This document shows, piece by piece, positions 11,314 to 23,237 of a stretch of DNA of 64,000 nt; the stretch's first letter is position 1, and every line of letters starts with the position of its first letter. The stretch is from Hygrocybe punicea (lineage: Eukaryota; Basidiomycota; Agaricomycetes; Agaricales; Hygrophoraceae), in contig OY744466.1 of the NCBI GenBank assembly GCA_963556145.1, forward strand, positions 1,178,001 through 1,242,000, read 5' to 3'. Both the position numbers and the translations under genes were made by a program. Under the pieces are notes generated by a model that was not told where the DNA came from, searched no databases, and was given only the letters and a program-made list of their open reading frames with translations.

Positions 11314-12152
11314 AGGACCCCCGACAATCCCGCTAAATGTTAGATTTTTATCCGGACAGGAAAAGGGGCAAAACGGCCGGAAGGCCACCGGCGGATCCGG
11401 ACATGAAGTGCCAGAAAGGGCATTTAGGCCTGCGTATTATCCGGACATGAATGGGCATGATGTTGGGAGGCTAACGCCTCATCCGGACATGATCCAGGCA
11501 GCTGCAGAGGCTACATAGCTACACTAAAATTTCGAAGTAGAATGCTTGTCTAAGTCTTGCAAAATTTACAAAATTTCCCACCTACACCATGGCTCCTAAC
11601 TCCACTGTGCTAGACCTTGACAGTGGTGATGCTCCCCAATTCAACCGTCAACAGTGGACTCTCCCACATTGGGCTGCAACAGTTCGAATATCTCGTCAAC
11701 AACTACTTTCAACCTATACCAGAGCTGACAGCCCCCTTTCAAACACGGCAATATGGTTTATTAGCCCCAAACTCCATTCTATGTACTCTTGCTCACATGC
11801 CAACTATCTCAAACAATCATCTTGAGGTGTCAGTTGATGACAGTCAGCTGTTCCAAGGTCTTCGTGCAGGCAAAGTTCATATATTCGAGGCCATCAAGCA
11901 GCTTCGAAAACGCAGGAAAAAGGCATCAGAGGAGGGCGAACAAGATGAAGAATGATGTATTGGTAGGGCTAAGTTATAATTACTTACATATGGACTGAAA
12001 ATTGAGGCCACTGTGACCATCCCGACATGAAATGGCCTCAGTGGCAGGCTAGCGTGCCATCCAGACATGAAAATCTGAAAAGTTGTCCAGACATCAAACC
12101 TCAAAAACGGTCAAAAAAAAATCTAACATTTAGTGGGATTGTCGGGGGTCCT
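11314..12152. mobile_element. Non-autonomous hAT-like element with 8-bp target duplication
   Basis: Terminal inverted repeats of about 36 bp begin AGGACCCCCGACAATCCC at the left; the right end reads the same on the minus strand with one mismatch in the following bases (CGCTAAATG versus CACTAAATG). The 8-bp direct repeat actggtgt is flush at 11306-11313 and 12153-12160. Subterminal copies of a (A/C)TCCGGACATGA-like word occur at about 11350, 11395, 11440 and 11480 on the left and as diverged forms (catccagacatgaaa, gtccagacatcaaa) at 12058-12100 on the right. Such words are typical of transposase-binding subterminal repeats. The interior has a 112-codon frame (11617-11955) ending in a Lys/Arg/Glu-rich tail with no recognisable domain. 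It is probably not a transposase, and I do not annotate it as a gene. Confidence 0.8.
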
Positions 12153-12160
12153 ACTGGTGT

Positions 12161-15100
12161 CCGATGTATGTGATTCACGGTGCATCCTGCTGCTCGATTG
12201 GCCCTGCAAAGGCGGGAAGGAACATATGAGGATCAGAAAAAAGGATTGTTAATTCCATCACTGATTATCTAGATACCAGAAGGCAGGCATGACCACTGCA
12301 TGAGTGTCGATATGCAAGACTAGATAAATTAAAACCAGGATATATGCAAATCAAAATAATCACGGTGCTATGTTGCGTTGACGTCCATCTGACCATCGCC
12401 GAGGACGCCTTGGGCTAGTCTAAAAAAGTGAGAATCTTGGAGCGACTTGGCGTTAGAGCCTTCGGCTGGTGTTGGGCACGGAAGGGGATAAAAGTTGGGT
12501 GATCAACGTCGTCATGGTTGGGAATGGGAGCAGATCTTGACGGACTCCTCACCGCAGAACCAGACCACGGGTGACCGGTGATCATTTGACTCGTCGAACG
12601 GTAGCGGCTTGATCAAATCCTACTCAGTCTTTCTCTTCTGTCACCTCAAGTGTTGACATCGAATCGATTGTATCATCGGCTTGCGTCGTAGAATTCTTTT
12701 TGCATTTTTGCATTTTTATCTTGATGGAATGGCCGGACGGCCGTCGTGGCCATAGCCAAAGAACGTGAAACATCAGCGGCGGCGTCGGTATCTGACCTGT
12801 ACGGCCTCGTAGGTGGGTATGAATCATGGTGCATGCAGTAAAAAGACTCCTGTGCCTGTGATGGCAAGGAAAACAAAACTGTGACGAGACCGTTGTTCGG
12901 CCCGGGCTCAAACATGGAGGTGGACTAACCGACTCGGAGAGATCCCTCAAGGTTGAAGGAGGCTCTGACTGATTCCTCAAAGGAAATATTTCAAACGCTG
13001 GTGTAAGATTACAGTATTGTGTGAGGAGGAGCGGTGCAGAACGGTGGTGTTCGGGCAATATAATAGTGCTACAATAATAATTGAGCGGGAGCAGAAGAAG
13101 TTCCCCGTTCTCCGTTGCGTTAGACCGAGACAAAAAAACCTTATTATTAGAGTTGCAAAACACGTTTTAGACGGGTGATTGGCTTGCGAACATTGATCAT
13201 ATCATCAGGATCTGTCTATCATTTGGCAAGGCTGTGGTGGGGCCTATCCGTGCTTTAGTGCAGGTGAGGAGTTGGGCGGGCAGACGGAACAACGGGGGCA
13301 ATGGCGTTGCAGGTAGTGGCTTGTTGTACTTTTATTGTTTTATTTTTCAGAACGTGAGACCTTGATGCCGGTGGTGTTGGCAGACTCGGAATCAGATAAG
13401 GTTGACGTTGTCGCTGGCAGTAACGTGTATACTGGTACTAGTACGAATACGCTGCAAGCTAGGAGCGTTTAGCCCGGAGGATGGCATATGGGAGGATTTT
13501 CACGCATACCTCCGGATCCGATTCGGAGTGTACCTTGGTGCCTGGCTTGATGTCCGCCCGAGACTCGTGCGAGGAAACCTACCAAGCAAGGACTCGCCGT
13601 GTATTACCGCTGTTACTGTGATGATGGTGGTCGTCCTGCCAGTCTCAGGCTTGGGCTATCTTGCTCTCGATCTTTGTCGCACCGATCTGACTGGAAAGAT
13701 TTTACTGCAGAACGCTGGGACCAGGATCATGATGCTATGTTCTCCGGTATCCGGTACGACTGCCGCCTGGATGCCAATTGTAGTATTCATATCCGCCCAT
13801 CATTACTACGGCCAACATATACGATGCCAGTAGTGCAGCCCTGATCATGAATGCAATGCACGTTCATGAACATGGTAGCGAGCGATCTTTATTTTTAAGG
13901 TCTCGCGTCCGACCTTCACGGAGGTTAACCTTTCTGTGACTTCTCATCATGTACTAACCTCAGGCTGGAGGTTTAAACTTAGTTGCACTCTCTCGCGCGA
14001 TCGTTCGGCATTCCAAAGGTCTGACTGTTCTCCCGGTTGCCTCGCAATCGATTCCCAGGACCCAAGTTCGCCTCCTCGTACACGCACACGGCGTCTTGGT
14101 AAACCGGGGTGTAATACCACGTAACGTCAGCGTATATGTAAGTACGTGAACTTTTTGCATGCGCGCTTTGATATTCGATATTCAATTTCTGTGCCGCGGA
14201 GCTTCAAGCGTGGGCGGAATCAGACATCGACAGGGTTGCCCCCAAAAGCCTGAGCTCGAAGCCCAAAATTGGTGAGTCCGACACTCACGGTTTCGCTTTA
14301 TTCGTGAGCGCATGCTATACATAATGGTGATGGGCCATTTCTTTGATGTAAGGGTGTGTGTGATATTAATTATTCCTTACTAGGCATAGCGGTTACCTTC
14401 TAGCCACAGCCGCCTCGTTCGGTCATTCTTTTTTTGGGGTGGAAGATCGAGTCCAACACATCGATATCGATCATCGTTATGCTCGTTCGTCGACGCGTCG
14501 AGGTTGCGATTATCATTGTTGTTGACGTTATTTAATATTCCCAGAGGATATTTGGCTTGGCTCTTCGCGCGGTACCACGATTGTGCCGGCCAGTCGAAGT
14601 ATCAGGGCGGTGTCCAGACCTAGCTTTAAATTCTCGTTCCTTCTCTTATGGACCCTCTTCTTTCCCTCAGGCCCGCTCGGTGGTTAGTGTGCTATCCGCC
14701 CTCCTCGCATTGCATGTTCGATCAGGTTCGCTCTGTTCTTCCTCCCTCCGTCCCTCGGTAACGGCGATACCTGTTCGGACTATTTTGGTAGCAGGCTTGT
14801 TGACAGCGACAGTCGTCATGCTGTCCTGCTATCTCTGACTGGGGGTTCCAACTCTGGCTCCGACTCTGGCTTGGGCTAGTATGAATCTGTGACCGACCAT
14901 AGTGACTAGGACTGTCTAGGCGTTGGGCGTAGACCACTCCTTTCCGTGATATTCGGAGCTATTGTGTGTTTATTTGGTGGTACGGTGGCCAATACCGACG
15001 ACTCAACGGCTCAATGACCAACGCACCGTTTGTTTTTTCATGCGGTTCATTCCGTTGGTTTCGTCGTGTTGCTCTCCATGAGCTGCATTGCCACCCCCTT

Positions 15101-17257
15101 CCCCTTCCTCATTCGTCCACGCCACCCGCCTCCGTTGGATATTCTGGTGGGACAGTGAGTTTGTCAGTGTTGGTGCGACTGTACCGACCGATCCGGAACC
15201 ACAGGTGTGTTTTTTCTTCCTTCCTTTCTTTTCGGGTGTACTGCGCCTGGTCATGGTCGTGGCGTTGTCTATGACTAGTTTGTTGTATTAATATCTCCAT
15301 ATTTTGAGGGTTGCGTGCGGCAGTGCGATTTCAACGCCACCCAAAGCCAACGCCCATCTCTTGTCGTTTGTCTCGTCTTGTCTAGCTGGATGGCTGGATG
15401 GCTATACGTGTTTCTGTCCGTCCGTCTGTGTCTGTGTCTGTGTCCGTGTCTATGTGTCTATGTGTCTATGTGTCTGTCTTTACCGCCCGCTGGCGGGTTT
15501 ATGGCGCTTAATCTTCTTAATCTTCTTTTAACCCCCCGATGTGTTGGATATTCGGGCTTTCTTTGGGCTACGCAGTGGCCAGATAATCGCGTTGACTGAA
15601 TATTGATGACTTCTTCCGAGATGTTCGGAGCTGTGTACCTCCCCCGCGTGCTTTCCCTCTTCCCCTGCCTTTCCCTCTTCCCCATGGCATGGTCACACCG
15701 TCAGCATGACGAGGGCCATCCAGAATTTATGGGTTATAATTTAATATATAAAGTTTTCGTAGATTCCCTATGCTAATGAAGGAAATCCGGAGCTACTACA
15801 TTCTTGTGACGCGGATTGCGAATGGTGGTACGTGTTGTTTCAAATACCGCTCGTCAAGGACCGCGATTGGATGGGGGGGATCGTGGTTATGCATTGGGGG
15901 ACAAAGCAGGTGACATATGTTGCAGGTATGTCAAGTCGTCGTTTGAATTTTTTTTTTTCACTTTCATTGAGGTGACTGATATTTCATTTCAGTTGTCAAG
16001 TGAGCAGTGCAGCTCAGCGGGGGTAAAGGTGCCAGTGTAGGACCATATTCTACTTGTTTATGGCGTCGCTTACGCCGTGTTTTTTATATATCTCCTTTCG
16101 AATTGAATTGCACCCATCCTCGGCGCCCTGGGCCCCCGTGCATTGTTCCCTGTACTCTGTCCCTGTCCCCCGTCCATCACAGCCGCCGTCTTCCTCGCTC
16201 TCCAGATCGTCAAAGATTTTCCAACAGCTGTGCGCGTGTTTTGATGTCATGTTGGCCCGTTATGTCGTTTATCCCCTTTTGAGTTGAATGTCTTCCCGCC
16301 CCAGGCGTTGTTCACAATGTATACACTGTGGCGCAGACTTGGTGTACTTGCCGTTATGTTTCGCGCGGAAGTAGTGTTTTCCGATGTTGGTTGGGCCTCG
16401 GCCTCGGCCTCGTGGGCTTGGAATCGGTGTCTGGCTGAACTACGGTGGGCCTCGGATTGGAGTGAGGTGAGATATTCTGATAATTGGGGGTAAACGATCA
16501 TTGATATTGCTGATGCCTTCGACCAAGAGTGGCATGTTTTTTTCCATCTTCTTATCTATTGGTCGTGATGACGGCGGAGCTTTTTCGGACTCGCTTAATA
16601 TCGTGCACCCCGTCCGCGGCGTGAATGGTGCGCAGAAGATTTGACTAAACCCTGCTTCGACGGGATTCGGGCAATGGTGCCATTCCGTCTCCGTGTGCTG
16701 TCTTCAATTACTGTGCCACTGGCCCACTGTGCATGGAAATGAATTTAACATATTGGGAAAAACAGCAAGAAGACACACAGCTTGCCGCCGAGTCCGCCGA
16801 GCTTTTGCCAGAGGACGTAGGGTGAACAGGATAACTGGGAGGATGTTGTCAATTGGGGGTAATCGTGCGACGGCGGTCTTGGGTTGAAAAAAAAAAGATG
16901 GAGTGGAGGTAGCCGCCTGCCTCCCCTAGGAGCCGGTAATGTAAAGACTATAGTTACTGAGTGGTTGCGAAGGAGCAAAGTGTGAAACCTGTTGGTTGGA
17001 TTGATCACGATCGACACGTGCAGGTACCATCGAGGGTAGCACCTGACGATGGAGTGATCCGGGTAAAGGGGCCGAGCAGGGCAGTGCTACACGGCAGTGT
17101 GCATGCCGAACATGGCTTGACGGACCCTGGAAGATGCCGTATTCGTGATGACATAATCAATCTGCTTTAATCTCAAAGGGAAAAAAAAAATACCCACACC
17201 AACCCCCCAAAGGGCCCAATCCCCCCTCCTCCTCCTCCTCCTCCTCCTCTTGTCTTT
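12161..17257. other. Five-kilobase gene-free region upstream of STE12
   Basis: No credible gene is seen on either strand. The frames of up to 179 codons (e.g. minus strand 12624-13163) have no family-like blocks and are bounded by random stops. The sequence is of balanced composition, not obviously repetitive, with a GTCTGT/GTCTAT microsatellite near 15425-15475. Its size and position suggest a long upstream regulatory or untranslated leader region for STE12, or a non-coding transcript. Nothing in the sequence proves this. Confidence 0.4.
17221..17250 (+). promoter_or_regulatory. CTC-repeat pyrimidine tract just before the STE12 start
   Basis: A run of CTC triplets after CCCCCC ends a few bases before ATG 17258. 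Pyrimidine tracts close to the start are common in promoters and leaders of well-expressed fungal genes. The role here is inferred only from position. Confidence 0.35.
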
Positions 17258-20200
17258 ATGGACTCCAGTTATCTGCCCTTGCTCGACATTAGCAACGACG
17301 TACACGACATACACGACGACACCCAGCAGCACACTGCAACCCCCAATAATGCCCACGCGCACGCACTCTTCCATTCAACCCACACCCTCTCCAGACCCCT
17401 CCTCGTCGACGAACAACAGCGGCTCGCCCACCTCGATCGCCTCAAGTTCTTTCTCGCGACCGCTCCGTCTTACTGGGACTCCCAAGACTCCACCAACAAC
17501 AGCAGCAACAGCAGCAGCAGCAACAACAACACCAGCCCAGACTCGTCCTACTCACCACACCCACATCCCCACCCTCTCTTGCACCGGTTTCCCCTTCCCT
17601 CAAACGAGCACGTCACCTGCGTACTCTGGTGCGGCCTCTACCACATAACAGGCACCGACATCGTCCGCGCTCTCACCTTCCGCTTCGAGGCCTTTGGTCG
17701 CCCTGTCCGGAACGTCAAAAAATTCGAAGAGGGCGTATTCAGCGATCTCCGCAACTTGAAACCAGGCGTCGATGCCTGCCTCGAGGAACCAAAAGTAAAA
17801 ACAGATTCCCTTTCTCCTCGCACGCAAACACATATCTTATCTCAATCCTTCCTTCTCTTCGCAGAGCCCATTTTTGGACCTCTTATTCAAGTACCAATGC
17901 ATCAGAACACAAAAGAAGCAAAAGGTATTCTACTGGTACGTAGAGGACTTTCGTTTCCGCACACTTCGGAGACCCTGATCTCGTCCAACCCCCAGGTTCT
18001 CTGTCCCACACGATCGTCTCTTCTTAGACGCCCTCGAGCGTGATCTCAAACGCGAAAAGTCCGGCCTCGAACCAACAACAGTCATCACAGGCGAACCAGC
18101 ACTCTCGTTCACTTACGACCCCAAGCGCAGCCTCTACGAACAGTTCAGCCGTGCTTCGGGCGGCCGCGAGGGCGAAGGCGAGCTCGAAGCTGCCGTACGC
18201 CGCGCTGAAGAGGCAGACGACAACTCACCTGATCCTCCAGAAGACTCCAGCGACGAGGACGTGAACGGTGGAGCACCCACAGCATCATCATCATCGTCCA
18301 CCCACGGCTCTCCAGCACATCCAAACATCAATGGCACCGCTCCTAGACACCATAACAACTCTAACCTCCCGTCGTCGCTACAGGGCCCCAACGCACCCTT
18401 CTTCTCCTTCTCCCTCTTCGAGGGCTCCCCAACCTACAAACAGCGTAGGAAAAAGGGTGGAAAAGCTGCATCTACAGCTTCCACATCTGCTTCCGTCGCT
18501 GCCGCTGCTATCGCATCTACTTCAACAGGTATGATACGGGGACCGACAGAGGAACAGCAGGAACGCGGAAGGCACTTCACCTTGGGCAGCCGCTTCGCTG
18601 CTGCTCAGGGTCACTCACACTCCCTCGATCGCGCACGCACCGGTTTGTCTATGGATGTCGACCCTGCAGATTTGGACATCAACACCATGTCCGCCGCTGA
18701 GCAGTTTTTGAAACAAGCTCGCGGGGAGCTCGGCCCGAGGCGTCAAGGGTCGGCGGGTCCCGGTTACGGCGTGTTGCGCACTGGCTCCGCTATGGGCGCC
18801 AGATCAGATGCGCACCAGGGGCGCCCGCGCAGCCATGACGGGATGCATCGTCATACTTTCCCTGCCCCTACACCTGTCACCATGTCAATGTCCGCGCCTT
18901 ATTCCACGCAGTCGTTCGCGCAAGCTCAGCGGCATGGTACAGTCCCCATACACGAAGAGGTACTTGTGGATCATGCTGGGGAGCTGGACCCGTGCATTGA
19001 TGGGATGTTCGGCAGTCCGGATAGTGCTGGTTCTGGTTCTGGCTGTGGCGTCATTTCTGGGGGGATGATGCCACGTCACAAGGCATTCGTGTGCCCGCTC
19101 TTCTCTTGCGGGCGCCTTTTCAAGCGCATGGAGCATCTGCGGCGGCACGTCCGGACTCATACCATGGAACGCCCGTTTGCATGTCAGACATGTGGGAAGC
19201 GGTTTTCGAGGTCGGATAACCTGGCACAGCATGTGAGAACGCACGGGCGGGGCTCTGGCGGCGGTTTGGGCATGGGCATGGGTGTCGGTATGAACTTGGG
19301 TACCGGTGCTGGTGCTGGTATGGGACCGGAGTGGGAGTGGGAGGGTGAGGGGGACGAGTCTGTGAATGGCGGGATGGAGGAGAGCGAAGGGGAGGAGATG
19401 GAGGAGTATGCAGCTGCTATGGGAGGGCTGGGCTTGGGGATGGGTCTTGGTCTCGGTATGGGGCTGGAGATGCCCTATGGCGGGCCCACTGGGCCGGCTC
19501 CAGTGTCACAACATCAGGGTGGGTACCTTGGGGTCGATGGAATTGTGGACTCGCAGACTGGGGAGGTACAGGGGGATGAAGATGGCCTGGTAGTCGCTTC
19601 TGACCTCGGATCGGGATCAGGATCGGCACTTGGATCGGCGGAGCAGGATTTGTTCTTTGGGTCGCCATTCGCATCTGCAGCAGCAACAACAACAACTGCA
19701 ACTACCGCTGATGCGGGGCAATACGTCGACGCTTCGTCTGTGGGCCAACAACAACAGCAACAGCAGTGGATCCCACTCTCGCACCCAAGTCCGGCGTTCA
19801 GCAACATCAGCCCACGCGGGTCAGTGGTACCGCACATCCGCAGCGGGCGCTCGTCGATGACGTCGTCCCCTGCGAGCTACTTGCGCCATCATTCGCCTGC
19901 AATGTACGCTGCCCACCTACCGGGAACGCTTAATGGCTCCAGCAGCCCGGGCCTCGCCAACGCCAACGCCAACGCCAACGCCAACTCCAACTCCAACTCC
20001 AACTCCAACTCCAGCACCAGCACCAGCAGCACCGCCAGCAGCCCTAGCACCAGGACCGCCAGTCCCAACGGAAGCAGCACCGGTACCGGCCACAGCAGTG
20101 GCAACGGCAATGAATACGTGACCTCCATTTCTGCGCCATCCCACAAGCAAGTGTTTGACCACACCTCGTTGTACCCACCGAACATGCTCGGTCTTGCGCT

Positions 20201-20939
20201 GGGTGTCGTTGGGGATGGTAGTGGGCCTCCTGGATCTGGATCTGGATCTGGGCCTGGACCGGTGAGACGTCATCGCAGCATGACACCGTCGCTCATGCGG
20301 AATGTCGAGACCATTCGGCGACCGATGACTGCGGCGATTGGGGATTATGTTGGTATGGGGACGGGTTTGGGTGTAGGAGTAGGGTCTGGGGTGTCTGGGG
20401 TGGGACGTGGGTATCATCCGTACGCCAGCGCGATAGCCTATGGACATGCGCAGAGCCGCGCCGGGTCTGCGCAGTCCAGTCCTTCAACGTACCCTGCGCA
20501 ACTGGATTATCCAGAGACGCATCATTCGCATTCACATTCACTTGGTCACTCGCATCCTCTCGCGCAACCGCATCCGCTGGCACAACCGCATCCGCATCCG
20601 CTTACGCACTCGCGCCCTGGGTCTGGTGGGATGGTGGATATGGAGGGAGTGTATGCGTCGGCGTCGGCAGCAACAGCAGCAGCACCTGCGCCGCCGGTGT
20701 ATGGCGACATGTACCGTTCGGAATCGCCTGCTCCGTATGGCAGCATGCCCCCGCTTCCGCCGTCGCGATATTCTGGGGAAGCTGGGGATGCCACGTCGTC
20801 ATATACGAGTGCGCCTGTACCGTCACTGTTTGAAAAACATGGGCACGGGTTGTTCCACCACCAAGGGCCCTATGGGGGGCACGTCGACGAGGGGGGGTAC
20901 TATGCGACTGCTGTCCACCCTCAGCATGTGACGATGTGA
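17258..20939 (+). CDS. STE12: Ste12-family transcription factor with C2H2 zinc fingers
   Basis: The spliced model has exons 17258-17794, 17865-17935 and 17996-20939, in phase, giving 1183 residues. The STE DNA-binding region runs from about residue 53 ([21 protein letters not shown]) through [57 protein letters not shown] and [21 protein letters not shown] roughly 33-residue Ser/Asn/His/Pro insert (75-108) splits it after the first helix, which is unusual. Two C2H2 fingers follow: C569, C574, H587, H591 and C599, C602, H615, H619. The rest is disordered, with Gly/Met, Asn/Ser, Gln and His-Pro repeats. In fungi Ste12 is the nuclear target of the pheromone/filamentation MAP-kinase cascade and controls mating, invasive growth and fruiting; basidiomycete and filamentous ascomycete forms carry the C-terminal fingers. 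No lesion is seen. Confidence 0.95.
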
Positions 20940-21481
20940 GGCGTGCTCCCCCCCCCTCTTGTTCGGGTTCGGAATGGGTTCATAAGGTTCTGGCTGGCCA
21001 CCCCTCTCCCCCTCCCCCCCACGACTGTTCCCTCCGCTGGTGGACGCATCTACGGGTTTTTCGAAAATCAAATCATGATTATAATGTAGTCTTCTAGAAG
21101 GCCTTTTAATGCAACAACCATTAATCCCCCCTCACATCACCCCGACCGACCCAGCCATGGAACGTGTATCAACTACCCCACGCTGTTCCTTATTTTTTTT
21201 GTCTTCCTTGTCTTTTCTGTCCTCTCCCTGCTTTTTACGTTCTTCTTCCTGTTGACGCGGCCTTGACGAGCCTGCTATCGATGCCTCCCCATTTGATAAC
21301 TAATTACTTGCATTCACCACCAACCCCCACCCCTTCTCATGATTCTTACTAATAATGTTCATTTCGTTTCGTTTCGTTTCTTCGTCGCTGTCTTGTCATA
21401 CAAGTATAATTACTTACGTCGATTACTGTTGTCTTGTCTCAAATACTATACTACTAACTTACTAGTAATTAGCGCCATATC
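20940..21481. other. 3' flank between STE12 and the F-box gene
   Basis: This is a convergent intergenic stretch with C-rich tracts (20945-21025), a TTTCG pentanucleotide run (about 21363-21385) and no gene. It presumably holds the 3' untranslated regions of both neighbours. Confidence 0.5.
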
Positions 21482-22701
21482 TTAATTCCACATTGTATCG
21501 ATACCTTGATGCCTGACACGTACATGAAGAAAACCGCGACTATCAAGTGCTGGCAGACGAGCCTTGACCGACTCTGCAACTAACCACTCCGACCCAAGCG
21601 GTATTTTTAAAATGATCGTGAGCTTCCGAAGGTTGAGCCATCGCTCGCGAGTAAAATACTCCTCAATCTGAACCCAGTCAGTAGTGTTCAAGTCAACAAC
21701 GTCTGACCACGCTATCGTGATGCTCTCCATGTGCGGCGAGATGATCTGATCCAGTAATGCGAAAACCCATCGCATAATGCAATCTTTCTCGTATTTCAAA
21801 CTGCAGCGGAAGTTGGCGGAGCGCAAATTCGTATTGTGAGCAAGGTCCACATCGTTTTCAATCATGGCTAAGAAATCAGGTGCCTAAAAGTCAGATCCAA
21901 CACACACCAAAAATAAATAATAAATAATTGCTGACCAAGTGGATCGCCATTCTCCAGGGTGACATGCTCAAGGCTTGCACCTATTGTCTTGAGCAGTACG
22001 CCAACACTTCTTGTACCCCATGTATACATGTTCCGGATATCGAGGTTACGCACTTTGGGGTGCGGCTCGAGGAGCAGGAGGCGAGCAAAATAAATTGTTT
22101 GGGAAGAATTCAACTTCAAGGTCGCTAATTGTTTGGGCAGGGGGGTGCATGGTGTCGACGGCGCTGGTAGGCCATCATCTGTTGCCCAACATGTCTGGCA
22201 CCCGAGTATCGTCAAGGAAGGGAATGACGCGATAAATAGGTTCAGATCTCTGAAAGTATCGAAATGACAGAAAGACATCTCCAAATGCGTGACTTTCTGG
22301 AAGCCTGACAGTATCGTAGTTCGTGAAGCGTCGTCGAGTAGCCGCCACACCCAACGGTCGAGTTTGAGTGTCTTGACCTCAAGAAGGTGTGTCGTGAGGA
22401 GTGGTAGCGCGTCATTCGGCCAAGGTCTATGATTAATAATAGAAATGGGTGCTGGCATCGATTCGCAAAGGGAAACCTGGTGGACAAACGCAGTAGGACT
22501 GGTTGAGGAATTGGAACAAATGATCTCGAGGAACAATTTGGCAGTGCGTTTATTGAGAGTAACATGATGAAAGAGGTGATACCGGCTTTCAGGTAAAAAT
22601 GCTCGACAGGTCAAGCTACAGGCGTGGAGGCTCGCCTTGTCATCGTAGAGGTTATTGATCACAGGGCGATACAACTCCGTAGGAAGACGCGAGGAATGCA
22701 T
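21482..22701 (-). CDS. F-box protein
   Basis: Two exons, 22701-21936 and 21867-21482, join in phase across a 68-bp GT-AG intron to give 383 residues. The N-terminus (LPTELYRPVINNLYDDKASL, then CSLTCRAFLPESRYHLF) fits the short F-box/F-box-like pattern seen in large mushroom families, which docks to Skp1 in SCF ubiquitin ligases. The C-terminal part has irregular leucine-rich stretches (LTTHLLEVKTLKLDRWVWRL, KVTHLEMSFCHFDTF) that would form the substrate-binding side. No lesion is seen. The start codon at 22701 lies only 47 bp from a retroelement fragment (22748-22898), so its native promoter may have been altered or replaced. Substrate unknown. Confidence 0.85.
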
Positions 22702-22747
22702 CTTCGTGGTTGAGGGTCAGCGTTACGATAAAGGGAAGAACAGGGGT

Positions 22748-22898
22748 AGCTTACTCAGTTGTCCTTTGAGTGGAGTAAGGTGTCTGCGATCCAGCTCTGA
22801 ATTCAGAAGCTGGATCCAGGCTGAAGTGGAAATGATATAAGAACGAAAAATAATACACAGTCATAAGAACGGAAGTAACGTAAAGGAGCTGCGGAACC
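22748..22898. repeat. Fragment shared with the tyrosine-recombinase retroelement terminus
   Basis: The block gcttactcagttgtcctttg onward is nearly identical to 60983-61107 at the end of the tyrosine-recombinase retroelement. Differences are an insertion of about 22 bp (ctctgaattcagaagctgga region) in this copy and a few substitutions, three of which are CpG here and TpG or CpA in the other copy. It is a solo remnant, later neighboured by the KDZ element insertion at 22963. Confidence 0.8.
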
Positions 22899-23237
22899 GA
22901 TACAGGAAAAGGGGTGAGCGGAAAGGGTGGGAGAACATGAAACGGCAGGCAACTGAAAAATACAGAGCTTCGACACCAGCGAAAAAAAGTTCGCAAAATA
23001 ATGCGAACCTAAACGCGAACCTAAACGCGGACCTTTCCCAACACGTGATAGGGTTCGCGTTTGCTTGAGGAGGTTCGCATTTTCTCTCTGGAGTCTGCAT
23101 TTGTAAACTGCGTAGATATCATCGGGAATTCAAGGTGTCGCGTCTTGTCAAGCGTGGCTCCCCACCCACCCATTGTCACTAGTACTTGTATTAATAATTA
23201 TGTGAACCCTCAACAGAATTATATGAACCCTTGCTGA

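Noticed and set aside
11617..11955. 112-codon frame inside the hAT-like element
   Set aside because: Too short for a hAT transposase, no BED finger or dimerisation motif. Kept only as a note in the element entry.
12624..13163. 179-codon minus-strand frame
   Set aside because: No family-like block, no coherent exon neighbours, and composition no different from surrounding non-coding sequence.
19889..20447. Long minus-strand and alternative-frame ORFs in the STE12 tail
   Set aside because: They arise from simple codon repeats (AAC/TCC/CAC runs) in the disordered tail; the plus-strand frame is supported by domains and splicing.
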